Of a stretch of 14,241 nt of DNA, positions 1 through 7,271 are shown one piece after another. The DNA is from Thermoplasmata archaeon (lineage in GTDB: Archaea; Thermoplasmatota; Thermoplasmata; Lutacidiplasmatales; UBA184): contig JASIEC010000004.1 in the NCBI GenBank assembly GCA_030046135.1, forward strand, positions 1 through 14,241. The letters are read 5' to 3'. Every line of letters begins with the position of its first letter. Position 1 is the first letter of the stretch. The notes beneath the pieces were generated by a model that was not told where the DNA came from, did no database searches, and was given only the letters and a program-made list of their open reading frames with translations. The position numbers were made by a program, and so were the translations under genes.

Positions 1-50
1 GTCGACGCAGGGGCCGTGACCGGGGGACGGACCGCCGCCACGGGGCTCAC
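1..50 (-). CDS. Possible start of next ABC-operon gene (partial, ATPase expected)
   Basis: On the minus strand a GTG at 50-48 overlaps the TGA stop of the dppC-like gene (a GTGA overlap), and the frame stays open to the window edge, giving a start like MSPVAAVRPPVTAPAS. A second in-frame GTG lies at 41-39. Oligopeptide transporter operons usually continue B-C-D-F, so the next gene would be expected to encode a DppD/OppD-type ATPase. Only about 16 residues are visible, none of them diagnostic, and no good ribosome binding site is seen, so the call rests on the overlap and gene order alone. Confidence 0.3.
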   Translation of the reverse strand, partial: MSPVAAVRPPVTAPAS

Positions 51-1237
51 CGCCGCAGGCGGGGGTCCAGGGCGTCCCGCAGCCCGTCCGAGAGGAAGTT
101 GACGCTGATCGCCCACATGAACAGGGTGAGGCCGGGGAAGAGGATCTGCCACCACGGGACGATGCACCCCGACGCGAGCTGGCAGGTCTCGAGGAACCCC
201 GTGAGGTTCGTCACGGAGAGCGCCGCGATCGCCCCCCATTCCGGGAAGTAGATCCCCGACGGGAAGATGTTCGAGAAGCCGAGGTAGACCAGGAACCCGA
301 GGAAGAGCGGGACGGTCCCCACATCGAGCGACATCTGGATCAGCACGGGGTAGAGGCTGTTCGGCACGATGTGCCGGAAGACGATCCGGGAGCCCCGCGC
401 CCCGGCGGCGCGGGCCGCTTCGACATACTTCTGCTCGCGGACGACGAGCGCCTGGCCTCGCACGACCCGGGCGTAGAACGGCCACCAGACGGCCGTGAAC
501 GCGAGGATGAGGAGCACGACGCTCGAGTCGACCGGCGCGAGCCCGAGGATCGTATGGGGGGTCGCCGTGACGACCGCGACGACGATGATCACGAAGAGGA
601 TCGTCGGGATCGACAGGAAGATGTCGACGAGCCGCATCAGGACCTCGTCGACGACCCCTCCGAAGAACCCCGAGATCGCCCCGAGGAAGAGGCCGGCGAG
701 CGCCCCGCCGCCGACGATCGTGAGCGAGATCGTGATCGACCAGTCGGAGCCCCGGAGGAGGCCGTCGTAGATGTTGAAGAACGACGACCCGGACGGGTTC
801 AGCGTGAGCGACCCGAGCGGCAGCGGGCCCGAGGTGAGCGTGGCGGACGGCAGCACGCTCGTCCAGACGAAACGACCTCCGAGCGTCGGCCCGATGATCG
901 AGGGGTCCCCCGTCGGGGTCTGGTAGCAGCCCGCCTGGGGCGGGGGGGTGCCGACCGGGTACGTGCAGACCTGCGGGGAGGTGACGCACAGGTCGGTCGA
1001 GTTGTTCGCGACGTGGTTCGTGGCGCAGTACGGGGTGAGACCGGTCCAGGAGATCGGCTGGGTCGCCGCGTAGAGCGCCACCCCGGCGAAGACGAGGAGG
1101 ATCCCGAGCCCGACCAGGGCGAGCGTGTTCCGCCGGAAGAAGTACCACGTCCGCTGGAGCTGGTCGAGCTGAGGGCTGGGCCGGCGCCCGCGCCGGCGAC
1201 CGGGGCGGGGCGCCGGGGATGCGGCGACGGGCTCCAT
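47..1237 (-). CDS. dppC: Oligopeptide ABC transporter permease, DppC/OppC-like
   Basis: This is the second membrane permease of a peptide/nickel-type (family 5) ABC importer; with the DppB-like partner it forms the translocation pore. The 396-residue protein has an Arg/Pro-rich cytoplasmic N-terminus (1-36), a first membrane helix (about 38-58), and the family core from about 165. Segment 190-222 (GFFGGVVDEVLMRLVDIFLS) is typical of DppC, and the EAA loop that docks onto the ATPase is at 271-299 (YVEAARAAG...IVFRHIVPNS). The C-terminus NFLSDGLRDALDPRLRR is also typical. Usual DppC proteins are near 300 residues; the excess is an insert of about 100 residues between the first two helices, predicted outside the cell, with Cys 71, 84, 91 and 104. 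ATG at 1237 is preceded by GGTGA that overlaps the dppB stop, and only 7 bases separate the genes, so they are co-transcribed. It could transport peptides or other family 5 substrates. Confidence 0.93.
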   Translation of the reverse strand: MEPVAASPAPRPGRRRGRRPSPQLDQLQRTWYFFRRNTLALVGLGILLVFAGVALYAATQPISWTGLTPYCATNHVANNSTDLCVTSPQVCTYPVGTPPPQAGCYQTPTGDPSIIGPTLGGRFVWTSVLPSATLTSGPLPLGSLTLNPSGSSFFNIYDGLLRGSDWSITISLTIVGGGALAGLFLGAISGFFGGVVDEVLMRLVDIFLSIPTILFVIIVVAVVTATPHTILGLAPVDSSVVLLILAFTAVWWPFYARVVRGQALVVREQKYVEAARAAGARGSRIVFRHIVPNSLYPVLIQMSLDVGTVPLFLGFLVYLGFSNIFPSGIYFPEWGAIAALSVTNLTGFLETCQLASGCIVPWWQILFPGLTLFMWAISVNFLSDGLRDALDPRLRR

Positions 1238-1244
1238 CCGGCCC

Positions 1245-1249
1245 TCACC
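1245..1249 (-). promoter_or_regulatory. Ribosome binding site of dppC-like gene overlapping dppB stop
   Basis: The minus-strand sequence GGTGA lies 7 bases before the ATG at 1237 and contains the TGA stop of the upstream permease gene. It matches the archaeal anti-Shine-Dalgarno complement GGAGGTGA. The arrangement implies coupled translation of the two permeases and supports ATG 1237 as the start. Confidence 0.7.
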
Positions 1250-2501
1250 CCAGGCGGACCCGCGGGTCCAGGTAGGCGTAGATCACGTCGACGATGATGT
1301 TCGTGACCACGACGATGATGGTGAACAGCAGGGTCGAGCCGAAGATCAGGGCGAAGTCGACCGTGCCGTACGTCGTCTGGACCGAGTAGGCGAGCATCAG
1401 CCCGATGCCGTTGAGGCCGAAGACGTACTCGACGACGGGGAAGCCCCCGAGGAAGAAGGCGAACGTGAGCCCGAGGACCGTCACCGTGACGTTGAGCGAG
1501 TTCCGGCCCGCGTGGCGGGAGACGACGTCCCGCTCGGGGATCCCCTCGGCCCGGGCCGTCCGGACGAAGTCGAGGTTCATCACCTCGAGCATGCTGTTGC
1601 GGACGAACCGCAGGAGGACCGCGATCGTCCCGAAGGCGATCACGAGGGCCGGCAGGATCATCCGGATGAGGGTGTCGAGGGCGAGCCAGTACTGGCCGTG
1701 GATCAGGGCGTCCACCGTCGGGAACCCGGTGGGGTGGGACGCCACGCCCGAGAGGACGAGCCCCGGACCGGTCGACTGGACCAGCCAGCCGGGATACGTC
1801 CCGCCCGCGAAGCAGAGCGTCGACGGCCAGGAGCCGTAGAACTCGAGGTACGTCGGCTCCCCGGACGGGCACCAGGGGGTGTGCGAGAAGTATCCCGTGG
1901 AGGCGCCGAACAGGATCGCCGCGCCGAGGAGCAGGAGCGAGGCGAGCAGGAACCCCGGCAGCGCGAACCCGGAGAACGACATGACGCGGGCCGCCTGGTC
2001 GACCGGCCGGTTCCGCTGGACCGCCGCGAGGTTCCCGAGGGGCAGCGCGACGGCGAGGATGATGAGGAGCGAGAGGACCGCGAGCTCGAGCGTGTAGGGC
2101 AGGTACCAGGCGAGCACGGAGGTCACCGGCTGGCCCGCGATCGCCGAATTGCGGCTCGCGGCGGAGCTATGGTTGTTCACCGTGCCCCACTGGAACGTGA
2201 AGCTGTGGAGCAGGTAGAGGCCCCACTGGACGGGGACCGGACGATCGAGACCGAGGGCGGCGATGTCCCGGGCGTAGACGGGGTTGGGGCAGTCGGTCGT
2301 GCTGTTCGTGGGGCAGGTTCCCTGGCCCGGCTGGAGCGTCGGGTTGTAGATCCACGGGCTCTTGCCGGGCGCGCCGAAGTGGGCGATCAGCTGCTGGGAC
2401 TGGGGGAGCGAGCTCACCAGCGCGAAGGTGATCGTCATCACCCCGACGATCACCGGGATGAGGAGCAAGGCGCGGCGAACGAGGTAGATCCCGAGCTTCA
2501 C
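1245..2501 (-). CDS. dppB: Oligopeptide ABC transporter permease, DppB/OppB-like
   Basis: First membrane permease of the same peptide importer. The 418-residue product starts with the DppB pattern (KLGIYLVRRALLLIPVIVG), followed by a first helix at about 10-30, a core of helices from about 130, and an EAA loop at 320-340 (DFVRTARAEGIPERDVVSRH). The motif FPVVEYVFGLNGIGLML (354-370) and the end YLDPRVRLG are characteristic. The usual family length is 310-340, so this protein is long: it has a predicted external loop at about 35-125 with Cys 63 and 71 and a second at about 203-275 with Cys 211 and 230. The start is GTG at 2501, chosen because GGAGG stands 5 bases upstream and a TATA-like box lies about 36 bases upstream. 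It is the first gene of the minus-strand operon and is divergent from the binding-protein gene. Confidence 0.93.
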   Translation of the reverse strand: MKLGIYLVRRALLLIPVIVGVMTITFALVSSLPQSQQLIAHFGAPGKSPWIYNPTLQPGQGTCPTNSTTDCPNPVYARDIAALGLDRPVPVQWGLYLLHSFTFQWGTVNNHSSAASRNSAIAGQPVTSVLAWYLPYTLELAVLSLLIILAVALPLGNLAAVQRNRPVDQAARVMSFSGFALPGFLLASLLLLGAAILFGASTGYFSHTPWCPSGEPTYLEFYGSWPSTLCFAGGTYPGWLVQSTGPGLVLSGVASHPTGFPTVDALIHGQYWLALDTLIRMILPALVIAFGTIAVLLRFVRNSMLEVMNLDFVRTARAEGIPERDVVSRHAGRNSLNVTVTVLGLTFAFFLGGFPVVEYVFGLNGIGLMLAYSVQTTYGTVDFALIFGSTLLFTIIVVVTNIIVDVIYAYLDPRVRLG

Positions 2502-2506
2502 CGGCC

Positions 2507-2511
2507 CCTCC
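2507..2511 (-). promoter_or_regulatory. Strong ribosome binding site deciding a GTG start
   Basis: The minus-strand sequence GGAGG, extended by further G's, stands 5 bases before the GTG at 2501. It decides the non-ATG start of the dppB-like gene. Confidence 0.75.
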
Positions 2512-2532
2512 GATAGAAATTAGACCCGCAAA

Positions 2533-2541
2533 CTATATAAT
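2533..2541 (-). promoter_or_regulatory. TATA-like promoter box for the permease operon
   Basis: The minus strand reads ATTATATAG, the most AT-rich stretch of this GC-rich intergenic region, directly preceded by ATTTGGGG. With the usual archaeal spacing of about 25-27 bases, transcription would start near 2511, giving a leader of about ten bases that just holds the GGAGG ribosome site before the GTG at 2501. The start point is inferred. Confidence 0.65.
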
Positions 2542-2549
2542 CCCCAAAT

Positions 2550-2557
2550 TTCGAGCG
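2550..2557 (-). promoter_or_regulatory. CGCTCGAA box upstream of the permease TATA box
   Basis: Read on the minus strand this is CGCTCGAA, ending 8 bases before the TATA-like box of the permease operon. The same 8-mer in the same orientation relative to its own promoter sits at 2656-2663 for the divergent gene. It may be a shared activator or repressor site; this is inferred from geometry only. Confidence 0.4.
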
Positions 2558-2655
2558 ACGCGCGGCGTGGAATACCGCTGGCCGGCGTAATCTGCGGCGG
2601 CGGCCCCGACCGCGCCCGAGGTCGGCGAAGGCCGCCCGGGATGTCCCCGCCGACC

Positions 2656-2663
2656 CGCTCGAA
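2656..2663 (+). promoter_or_regulatory. CGCTCGAA box upstream of the binding-protein TATA box
   Basis: The plus strand reads CGCTCGAA, ending 7 bases before the TATA-like box at 2671. With the copy at 2550-2557 it makes an 8-base inverted repeat with arms about 98 bases apart, each arm directly upstream of a promoter. Function is inferred. Confidence 0.4.
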
Positions 2664-2670
2664 TGTAAGG

Positions 2671-2676
2671 TATAAG
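2671..2676 (+). promoter_or_regulatory. TATA-like promoter box for the solute-binding protein gene
   Basis: TATAAG preceded by GTAAGG. Archaeal spacing would place the start of transcription near 2699, which leaves a leader of about 37 bases before ATG 2736 and makes the upstream in-frame TTG at 2691 unlikely to be transcribed. Confidence 0.6.
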
Positions 2677-2724
2677 CCCTGAATCCGACCTTGTACATCC
2701 GTCGCCGTGCCGGTCGGCGGCGCG

Positions 2725-2731
2725 GGAGAGG
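2725..2731 (+). promoter_or_regulatory. Ribosome binding site selecting ATG 2736
   Basis: The sequence GGAGAGG ends 4 bases before the ATG at 2736 (GGAG is 7 bases away). No comparable site stands before the in-frame TTG at 2691, so this site decides the start. Confidence 0.55.
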
Positions 2732-2735
2732 ACCG

Positions 2736-5700
2736 ATGCACCGAGCAAGGAGCGGAGATTGGGCGAAAGTGGCTGCGGTGATCACGATGGCCGTGGTGGG
2801 GTTCGGGATCGCGCCCGCCCTCACGGGCGGGGGACTCCTCCCGGCCGCGCAGCACGCGAGCGCCGTCGCGTCGACCGCCTCGTCGACGGCCGCCGAAACC
2901 ACCGCCGCCGGATCGGCGGGTGTCTCATCGACCCCTTCGACGGCCTCGTGCCCCGGGGCCGAGGGCCCGCACCCGTGCACGCTGGACGTCTACGAGCTCG
3001 CGCCCGGCGGCGCGCCGACGACCGACCCCGCGGTCGCCTACTACACCCCCGACGACGAGGTGATCAGCAACGTCTACGAGTCCCTGATCACGTACAACGG
3101 TAGCCAGGTGGGGCCGCTCCCCTCCGACTTCATCCCGGTCCTCGCCACCTGCGTCCCCGGCTCGCAGGAGTGCAGCCAGCAGTTCGGCGAGTCGCTGGTG
3201 TTCGACAACAACACCACGCACGAGCCCCAGTTCTACACGTTCGAGATCGACGCGAACGCGAGGTTCTACGATCCGTCGACGGGCGCGAGCTGGCCGGTCT
3301 ATCCGTCCGACGTGATGTTCTCGCTCGCGCGGACGATGTCGTTCGCCAACCTCCCGTTCCCCGAGTTCTACAACGGCTGGATCCTCTCCCAGGCGCTCCT
3401 CCCGCCCGCGTCGACGTCGTGGGACGGGGCGATCCACACGCCGTACAACAACACCCCGCGCGACGTCCTGAGCTCGATGATGGTCAACGTCTCCAAGTAC
3501 TGCCCGTCCGCGACGAGCGGATCGAAGATCCGCACGAACGGCTGCATCACGTTCAACGTGGGGGCGTCCGGTGAGGCGTGGCCGTACTTCCTCGAACTGA
3601 TCGGAGACCCCCTCGGTGGGAGCGTCACCCCCTGCGGGACGTTCACCTACCTCGGCGCGGGCCTCCCCGGGTTCCTGGGGACGACCGCGGCGCACGGGGA
3701 CGGTTCCTGCCTGCTTCCGGGGAACTCCACCTCTACCTCGCAGGCCGGCTTCCAGAACTACCTCCGCACCGTCCAGCCGACCGCGTGGGACGGGGTTCAG
3801 GAGCTCGCCGCGGCCGGTCCGTTCTCCCCCCAGCCCCAGGTCCGCTACACGCTCGTCGGCTCCGGACCGTACTACGCGATGGATGTCACGACGAGCGGGG
3901 AGTACGGCAGCGGCGGCTACCAGCTGGCCGCCAACCCGGCCTACGCGGCCCCGCAGGGATGCGCGGGGGCCTCCTACTGCCTGCCCGATCCGGGGGACTA
4001 CATCCCGAACGTCCACGTCTACTGGGACAACGACGACACGGTCGGCATCCAGGAGATGATCGCCGGCCAGGCGGACTACGTCCAGTTCGACCCGAGCCAC
4101 ACCTCGACCGTCCTCCAGCTCGCGAAGCAGGGGACGTACGGGATCCTCGGGAACGTCTCGAGCGGCAGCAACTGGTTCATGGCGTTCGAGCTGAACTTCA
4201 GCCTCACCGCCGAGCAGGCGAACGACCCCCAGAAGCTCCTCAACGTCCCCACCGACTTTCTCAGCAGCGACTCGCTGCGTCAGTTCCTCGTCCACGCGTA
4301 CCCGTACACGTCGATCGAGGACCAGGTCTGGACCGACGACGGCCTCACCTACGGCTCGGAGTACGGCGGGGCGATCCCGCCCGCCCAGTCGGCGTACTAC
4401 GACAGCAGCGTCGACTGGCCCACCGGGAACCCCGACACGGTCGCCACGGACGTCGGCGGCGCCGCGTGGTGGTGGACGCAGGCGACCACGTCCTCGAGCC
4501 CGTACTACGACCCGCAGCTCGCGAGCTGCTCGTCGTCGAGCCCCTGCCAGTTCCCGGTCATCGGCTGGATCGGGAACCCGAGCCTCGACGCCGCGATCTC
4601 CGACTGGATCTCCGAGATCGAGACCCTCTCGGGCGGCGCCCTCAAGCCGTACACGTTCGACCAGAGCGGCGCGACGTACGAGGCCGACGGGGCGCTCGGC
4701 AACGGCGCGGGGAACATGCCGATCTTCAACTGGGGCTGGGTCCCGGACTACCAGGACCCGACCGACTACCTCGGCCCGATGTGGATGCCGAACGGCTCGT
4801 TCAGCGACGCGATGGCCCTGTACTCGCAGTTCTCCCAGGCGCAGTACCACAACGCCGCCTGCGGGCACAGCGATCCGTCGACGTTCGCGAACCTCACCTA
4901 CTGGGCGGGGATCGGCGAGATCCCGACCGAGTGCCAGGGGACCGCCTACGAGACGCTCGTCACCTGGGCGAACCTCACCGCCCACGACGCGAACCAGACC
5001 GAACGCGCGGTCAACTACGACCTCATCTCCTCGATCGGCAACGAGCTCGCCCTCATGGTCTACGCGTACATCAACGTCTACAACTACGACTACGGCTCCT
5101 GGCTCAGCCCCTCGGGGATCAACACGAACCCGAGCGTCGGGGGCGGCCTGGTCCAGACGTGGTACACGTGGGTGTACGCGTCGGACGTCCACTCGGTGAC
5201 GTTCCAGGAGTCCGGCCTTCCCTCCGCGACGCCGTGGTCGGTCACGATGGCCGGCGTCACGAAATCCTCCACGACCTCCTCGATCGCGTTCTCGGGCGAG
5301 GCCAGCGGGTCGTACACGTACACCGTCGCCTACGCCCCCGGCTACGGCGCGTCGCCGAGCAACGGGACGGTGACGGTCGCCGCGTCGGACGTGAGCGTCC
5401 CCATCACGTTCTCGGCGTTCACGCCGCCCCTCTATCCGGTGAGGTTCCAGGAAACGGGGCTCGTCACCGGGACGAACTGGAGCGTGGTCATCGACAACGT
5501 GGGGTCGGTCGCCGGGTCCGGGATGCTGCCGAACGGGAGCGAGGCGCTCGTCGCCCAGCTCCCGGCCGGGACGTACACGTTCGTCTCGGGGACCGTGCTC
5601 GGCTACACCGCGACCGCGGGCGCGGGGTTCACGGTCGTGGCCTCGCCCGTCACCGTCCCGATCACGTACGCGGGGAACCTCGCGGCCACCTGGCCCGTGA

Positions 5701-6842
5701 CGTTCACGGCCTCCGGGCCGCCCCTCGGCACCAGCTGGGGCGTCACCGTCACGACCTCGACGGGGCCGGTGACGCTCACGAACACCACGCAGAACCTCAC
5801 GTTCTACGTCAAGAACAACACGACGTACCCGGTGACGTTCTCGGTGCCGAGCGGCGACGTCGCGCCGGCGGCGCTCGCCTCCGTCGCGGTCAACAACTCG
5901 TCGGTCAACGTGACCGTGCCGATCACGCCCACCGCGGACGCGTTCCCGCTCACGTTCAAGGAGACGGGGCTCGACCCGACGGCCTGGTCGGTCTCGATCG
6001 CGAACCTCACGGTCACGTCGACGGGGACGTCGCTCACGTTCGAGCTCCCGAACGGCACGTTCGTCTGGACGCTCCCCGCGGTGGGCGGGTACAACGCCAC
6101 CGTCACGAGCGGCTCCGCGACCGTCAACGGCACGTCGACGAAGTCGGAGGCGGTCGCGTTCACCCCCGTCCTCTACGCGATCCAGTTCTTCCAGAGCGGC
6201 CTCCCCGCCGGCCTCGCCTGGAACGTGACGATCGGGCTCGCGTCGCCGAGCTCGATCTCGTACCAGCTGACGTTCTTCCTGCCGAACGGAACGTACCCGT
6301 TCTCGGTCCTCTCCCCGGCCGGGTTCGGCTCGGGGCCGTCGAACGGCTCGCTCGTGGTCGACGGGGCCGGCGTCCAGCAGACGCTCGTCTTCGGTGCGCT
6401 CTACGTCGTCTCGTTCGCCGCGACCGGCCTGCCCGGGAGCGCCACATGGTCCGTCGAGATCGCCTCCCAGAACGGGACCCAGAGCTCGTCCGGGAACGCG
6501 ACGCTCCTGAACTTCAACATCATCAACGGGACCTGGCCGTTCTCGATCCGAGTGAGCGCCGGGTACACCGCCACCCCCGGGTCGGGCGTCGCGACCGTCC
6601 AGGGGAACACGGTGACGATCCCGGTGGCGTTCAGCCGCAACGCGACCGGCCCGAGCGCAGCGTACCTCGGGACCCGCGCCTACGAGATCATCGGGGGCCT
6701 CGCCGCGCTCGCGGCGATCGGCTTCGGGCTCGCCGCGTTCTACGGGCGGAGGACCCCTCCGGCGCCGTCGCCTCCCCAGAACTGGACGGAGGGCCCGTCC
6801 TCGCCGCCGGGCGGATCGTCGCCTCCGCCGGCGTCCCCGTAG
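2736..6842 (+). CDS. Membrane-anchored family 5 peptide-binding protein with six C-terminal surface repeats
   Basis: This is the extracellular receptor of the ABC importer encoded divergently next door; it would capture oligopeptides (or another family 5 ligand). The predicted protein has 1368 residues. A signal segment is at about 11-30 and a Thr/Ser/Ala-rich linker follows to 70. The SBP_bac_5 domain spans about 80-810: YESLITYN (114-121), a YTFEIDANARFYD strand (167-179), SDVMFSLART (191-200), the ligand-binding half around 430-550, and MPIFNWGWVPDYQDPTDYLG (661-680). It is larger than usual (about 500-550 residues) and has 14 Cys in seven close pairs. Residues 820 to about 1305 hold six beta-rich repeats with 21 N-x-S/T sequons and no Cys. 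A membrane helix (about 1317-1336) is followed by RR and a Pro/Ser-rich tail. The start is ATG 2736 because of its ribosome site and signal peptide; a TTG at 2691 is rejected. The downstream gap (6843-6896), facing a convergent gene, shows no T-rich terminator. Confidence 0.9.
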   Translation: MHRARSGDWAKVAAVITMAVVGFGIAPALTGGGLLPAAQHASAVASTASSTAAETTAAGSAGVSSTPSTASCPGAEGPHPCTLDVYELAPGGAPTTDPAVAYYTPDDEVISNVYESLITYNGSQVGPLPSDFIPVLATCVPGSQECSQQFGESLVFDNNTTHEPQFYTFEIDANARFYDPSTGASWPVYPSDVMFSLARTMSFANLPFPEFYNGWILSQALLPPASTSWDGAIHTPYNNTPRDVLSSMMVNVSKYCPSATSGSKIRTNGCITFNVGASGEAWPYFLELIGDPLGGSVTPCGTFTYLGAGLPGFLGTTAAHGDGSCLLPGNSTSTSQAGFQNYLRTVQPTAWDGVQELAAAGPFSPQPQVRYTLVGSGPYYAMDVTTSGEYGSGGYQLAANPAYAAPQGCAGASYCLPDPGDYIPNVHVYWDNDDTVGIQEMIAGQADYVQFDPSHTSTVLQLAKQGTYGILGNVSSGSNWFMAFELNFSLTAEQANDPQKLLNVPTDFLSSDSLRQFLVHAYPYTSIEDQVWTDDGLTYGSEYGGAIPPAQSAYYDSSVDWPTGNPDTVATDVGGAAWWWTQATTSSSPYYDPQLASCSSSSPCQFPVIGWIGNPSLDAAISDWISEIETLSGGALKPYTFDQSGATYEADGALGNGAGNMPIFNWGWVPDYQDPTDYLGPMWMPNGSFSDAMALYSQFSQAQYHNAACGHSDPSTFANLTYWAGIGEIPTECQGTAYETLVTWANLTAHDANQTERAVNYDLISSIGNELALMVYAYINVYNYDYGSWLSPSGINTNPSVGGGLVQTWYTWVYASDVHSVTFQESGLPSATPWSVTMAGVTKSSTTSSIAFSGEASGSYTYTVAYAPGYGASPSNGTVTVAASDVSVPITFSAFTPPLYPVRFQETGLVTGTNWSVVIDNVGSVAGSGMLPNGSEALVAQLPAGTYTFVSGTVLGYTATAGAGFTVVASPVTVPITYAGNLAATWPVTFTASGPPLGTSWGVTVTTSTGPVTLTNTTQNLTFYVKNNTTYPVTFSVPSGDVAPAALASVAVNNSSVNVTVPITPTADAFPLTFKETGLDPTAWSVSIANLTVTSTGTSLTFELPNGTFVWTLPAVGGYNATVTSGSATVNGTSTKSEAVAFTPVLYAIQFFQSGLPAGLAWNVTIGLASPSSISYQLTFFLPNGTYPFSVLSPAGFGSGPSNGSLVVDGAGVQQTLVFGALYVVSFAATGLPGSATWSVEIASQNGTQSSSGNATLLNFNIINGTWPFSIRVSAGYTATPGSGVATVQGNTVTIPVAFSRNATGPSAAYLGTRAYEIIGGLAALAAIGFGLAAFYGRRTPPAPSPPQNWTEGPSSPPGGSSPPPASP
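5196..6641 (+). repeat. Six tandem protein repeats of the FxESGLPxGTxWxV type
   Basis: The coding region holds six diverged units of about 75-85 residues beginning near protein residues 821, 900, 986, 1070, 1147 and 1223. Each opens with V-x-F-x-(E/A/Q)-(S/T)-G-x-P-x-(G/A)-T-x-W-x-V, then a central (L)PNG(T/S)Y-like turn, a G-Y/F-x-(A/S)-x-P/A-G segment and a closing V-x-V-P-I-x-F strand. Unit 1 starts VTFQESGLPSATPWSV; unit 6 starts VVSFAATGLPGSATWSV. The pattern fits immunoglobulin-like beta sandwiches and resembles repeats I know from thermopsin-family and other Thermoplasmata surface proteins. Units differ enough that the repeat is visible mainly at protein level. A probable role is a stalk or cell-surface contact. 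Confidence 0.85.
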
Positions 6843-6896
6843 GCACCCGCCGACCGTCCCCCGCCCCCGGCCGCCCTCGGCGACGGAGCTCGCGGC

Positions 6897-7271
6897 TCAG
6901 AGCAGCGGAAGCGCCCCGGTGATCGGGTCGAGCGCCGCCTCGAGGGCCGGTCCGAGGCCGAGGCACGTCCGGGTCCCGGGCTCGACCTCGGTGAGGCCCG
7001 CGTCGTCGACCCAGGCGGTCGGGATCCCCTTCGCCCGGGCGTCGCGCTCGAGCGCCTCGAGGTCGGCGAGCGCGGGGACCCCGAGGGCGATCTTCCGGCC
7101 CCCCTCCGCCTGCCACGCCTCGAGCACGTCCGGGGCGCGGTGCTCGGCCCGGAACGCGAGCGCGACCGCCGCGTGGGCGACCTGGACCGCGACCTTCCCC
7201 GGCGAGAGGCCGAGGTCCCCGCGGACCACGACGACCATCTTGTAGGCGCCCCGCGGCCGCTTAGAGGTCAT
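6897..7271 (-). CDS. pth2: Peptidyl-tRNA hydrolase, Pth2 type
   Basis: This enzyme cleaves the ester bond of peptidyl-tRNA released from stalled ribosomes and so recycles tRNA in the cytoplasm. The 124-residue product covers the whole archaeal/eukaryotic Pth2 fold: KMVVVVRGDLGLSPGKVAVQ (11-30) with Lys26 and Gln30, followed by VAHAAVAL with the conserved His33; W-x-x-x-G-x-x-K-I-A-L; the segment DDAGLTEVEPGTRTCLGLGP that matches the family's DAG-x-T-x-I-PGT-x-T-x-LGIGP; and the end DPITGALPLL. The ATG at 7271 lies inside the upstream gene (11-base overlap), with GGAGG 6 bases before it. A second Met at residue 12 would also leave the core intact but lacks such a site. It is the last gene of the srp54 cluster and is convergent with the binding-protein gene. 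Confidence 0.95.
   Translation of the reverse strand: MTSKRPRGAYKMVVVVRGDLGLSPGKVAVQVAHAAVALAFRAEHRAPDVLEAWQAEGGRKIALGVPALADLEALERDARAKGIPTAWVDDAGLTEVEPGTRTCLGLGPALEAALDPITGALPLL

Noticed and set aside
2691..2735. Upstream in-frame TTG start that would add 15 Arg-rich residues to the binding protein
   Set aside because: The TATA-like box at 2671 puts the transcription start at or after this codon, no ribosome site precedes it, and ATG 2736 has both a ribosome site and a normal signal peptide.
2925..5192. Long minus-strand open frame (755 codons) opposite the binding-protein gene
   Set aside because: Arg/Val/Asp-rich translation without any family motif or helices; it mirrors the codon bias of the real gene in GC-rich DNA.
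6843..6896. Terminator between the convergent genes
   Set aside because: The 54-base gap is C/G-rich without a T-run or convincing hairpin, so none is called.
3578..6922. Plus-strand open frame of 1114 codons in another frame of the binding-protein gene
   Set aside because: Extreme Arg/Pro/His composition and no domain; the overlapping frame has clear SBP and repeat domains.
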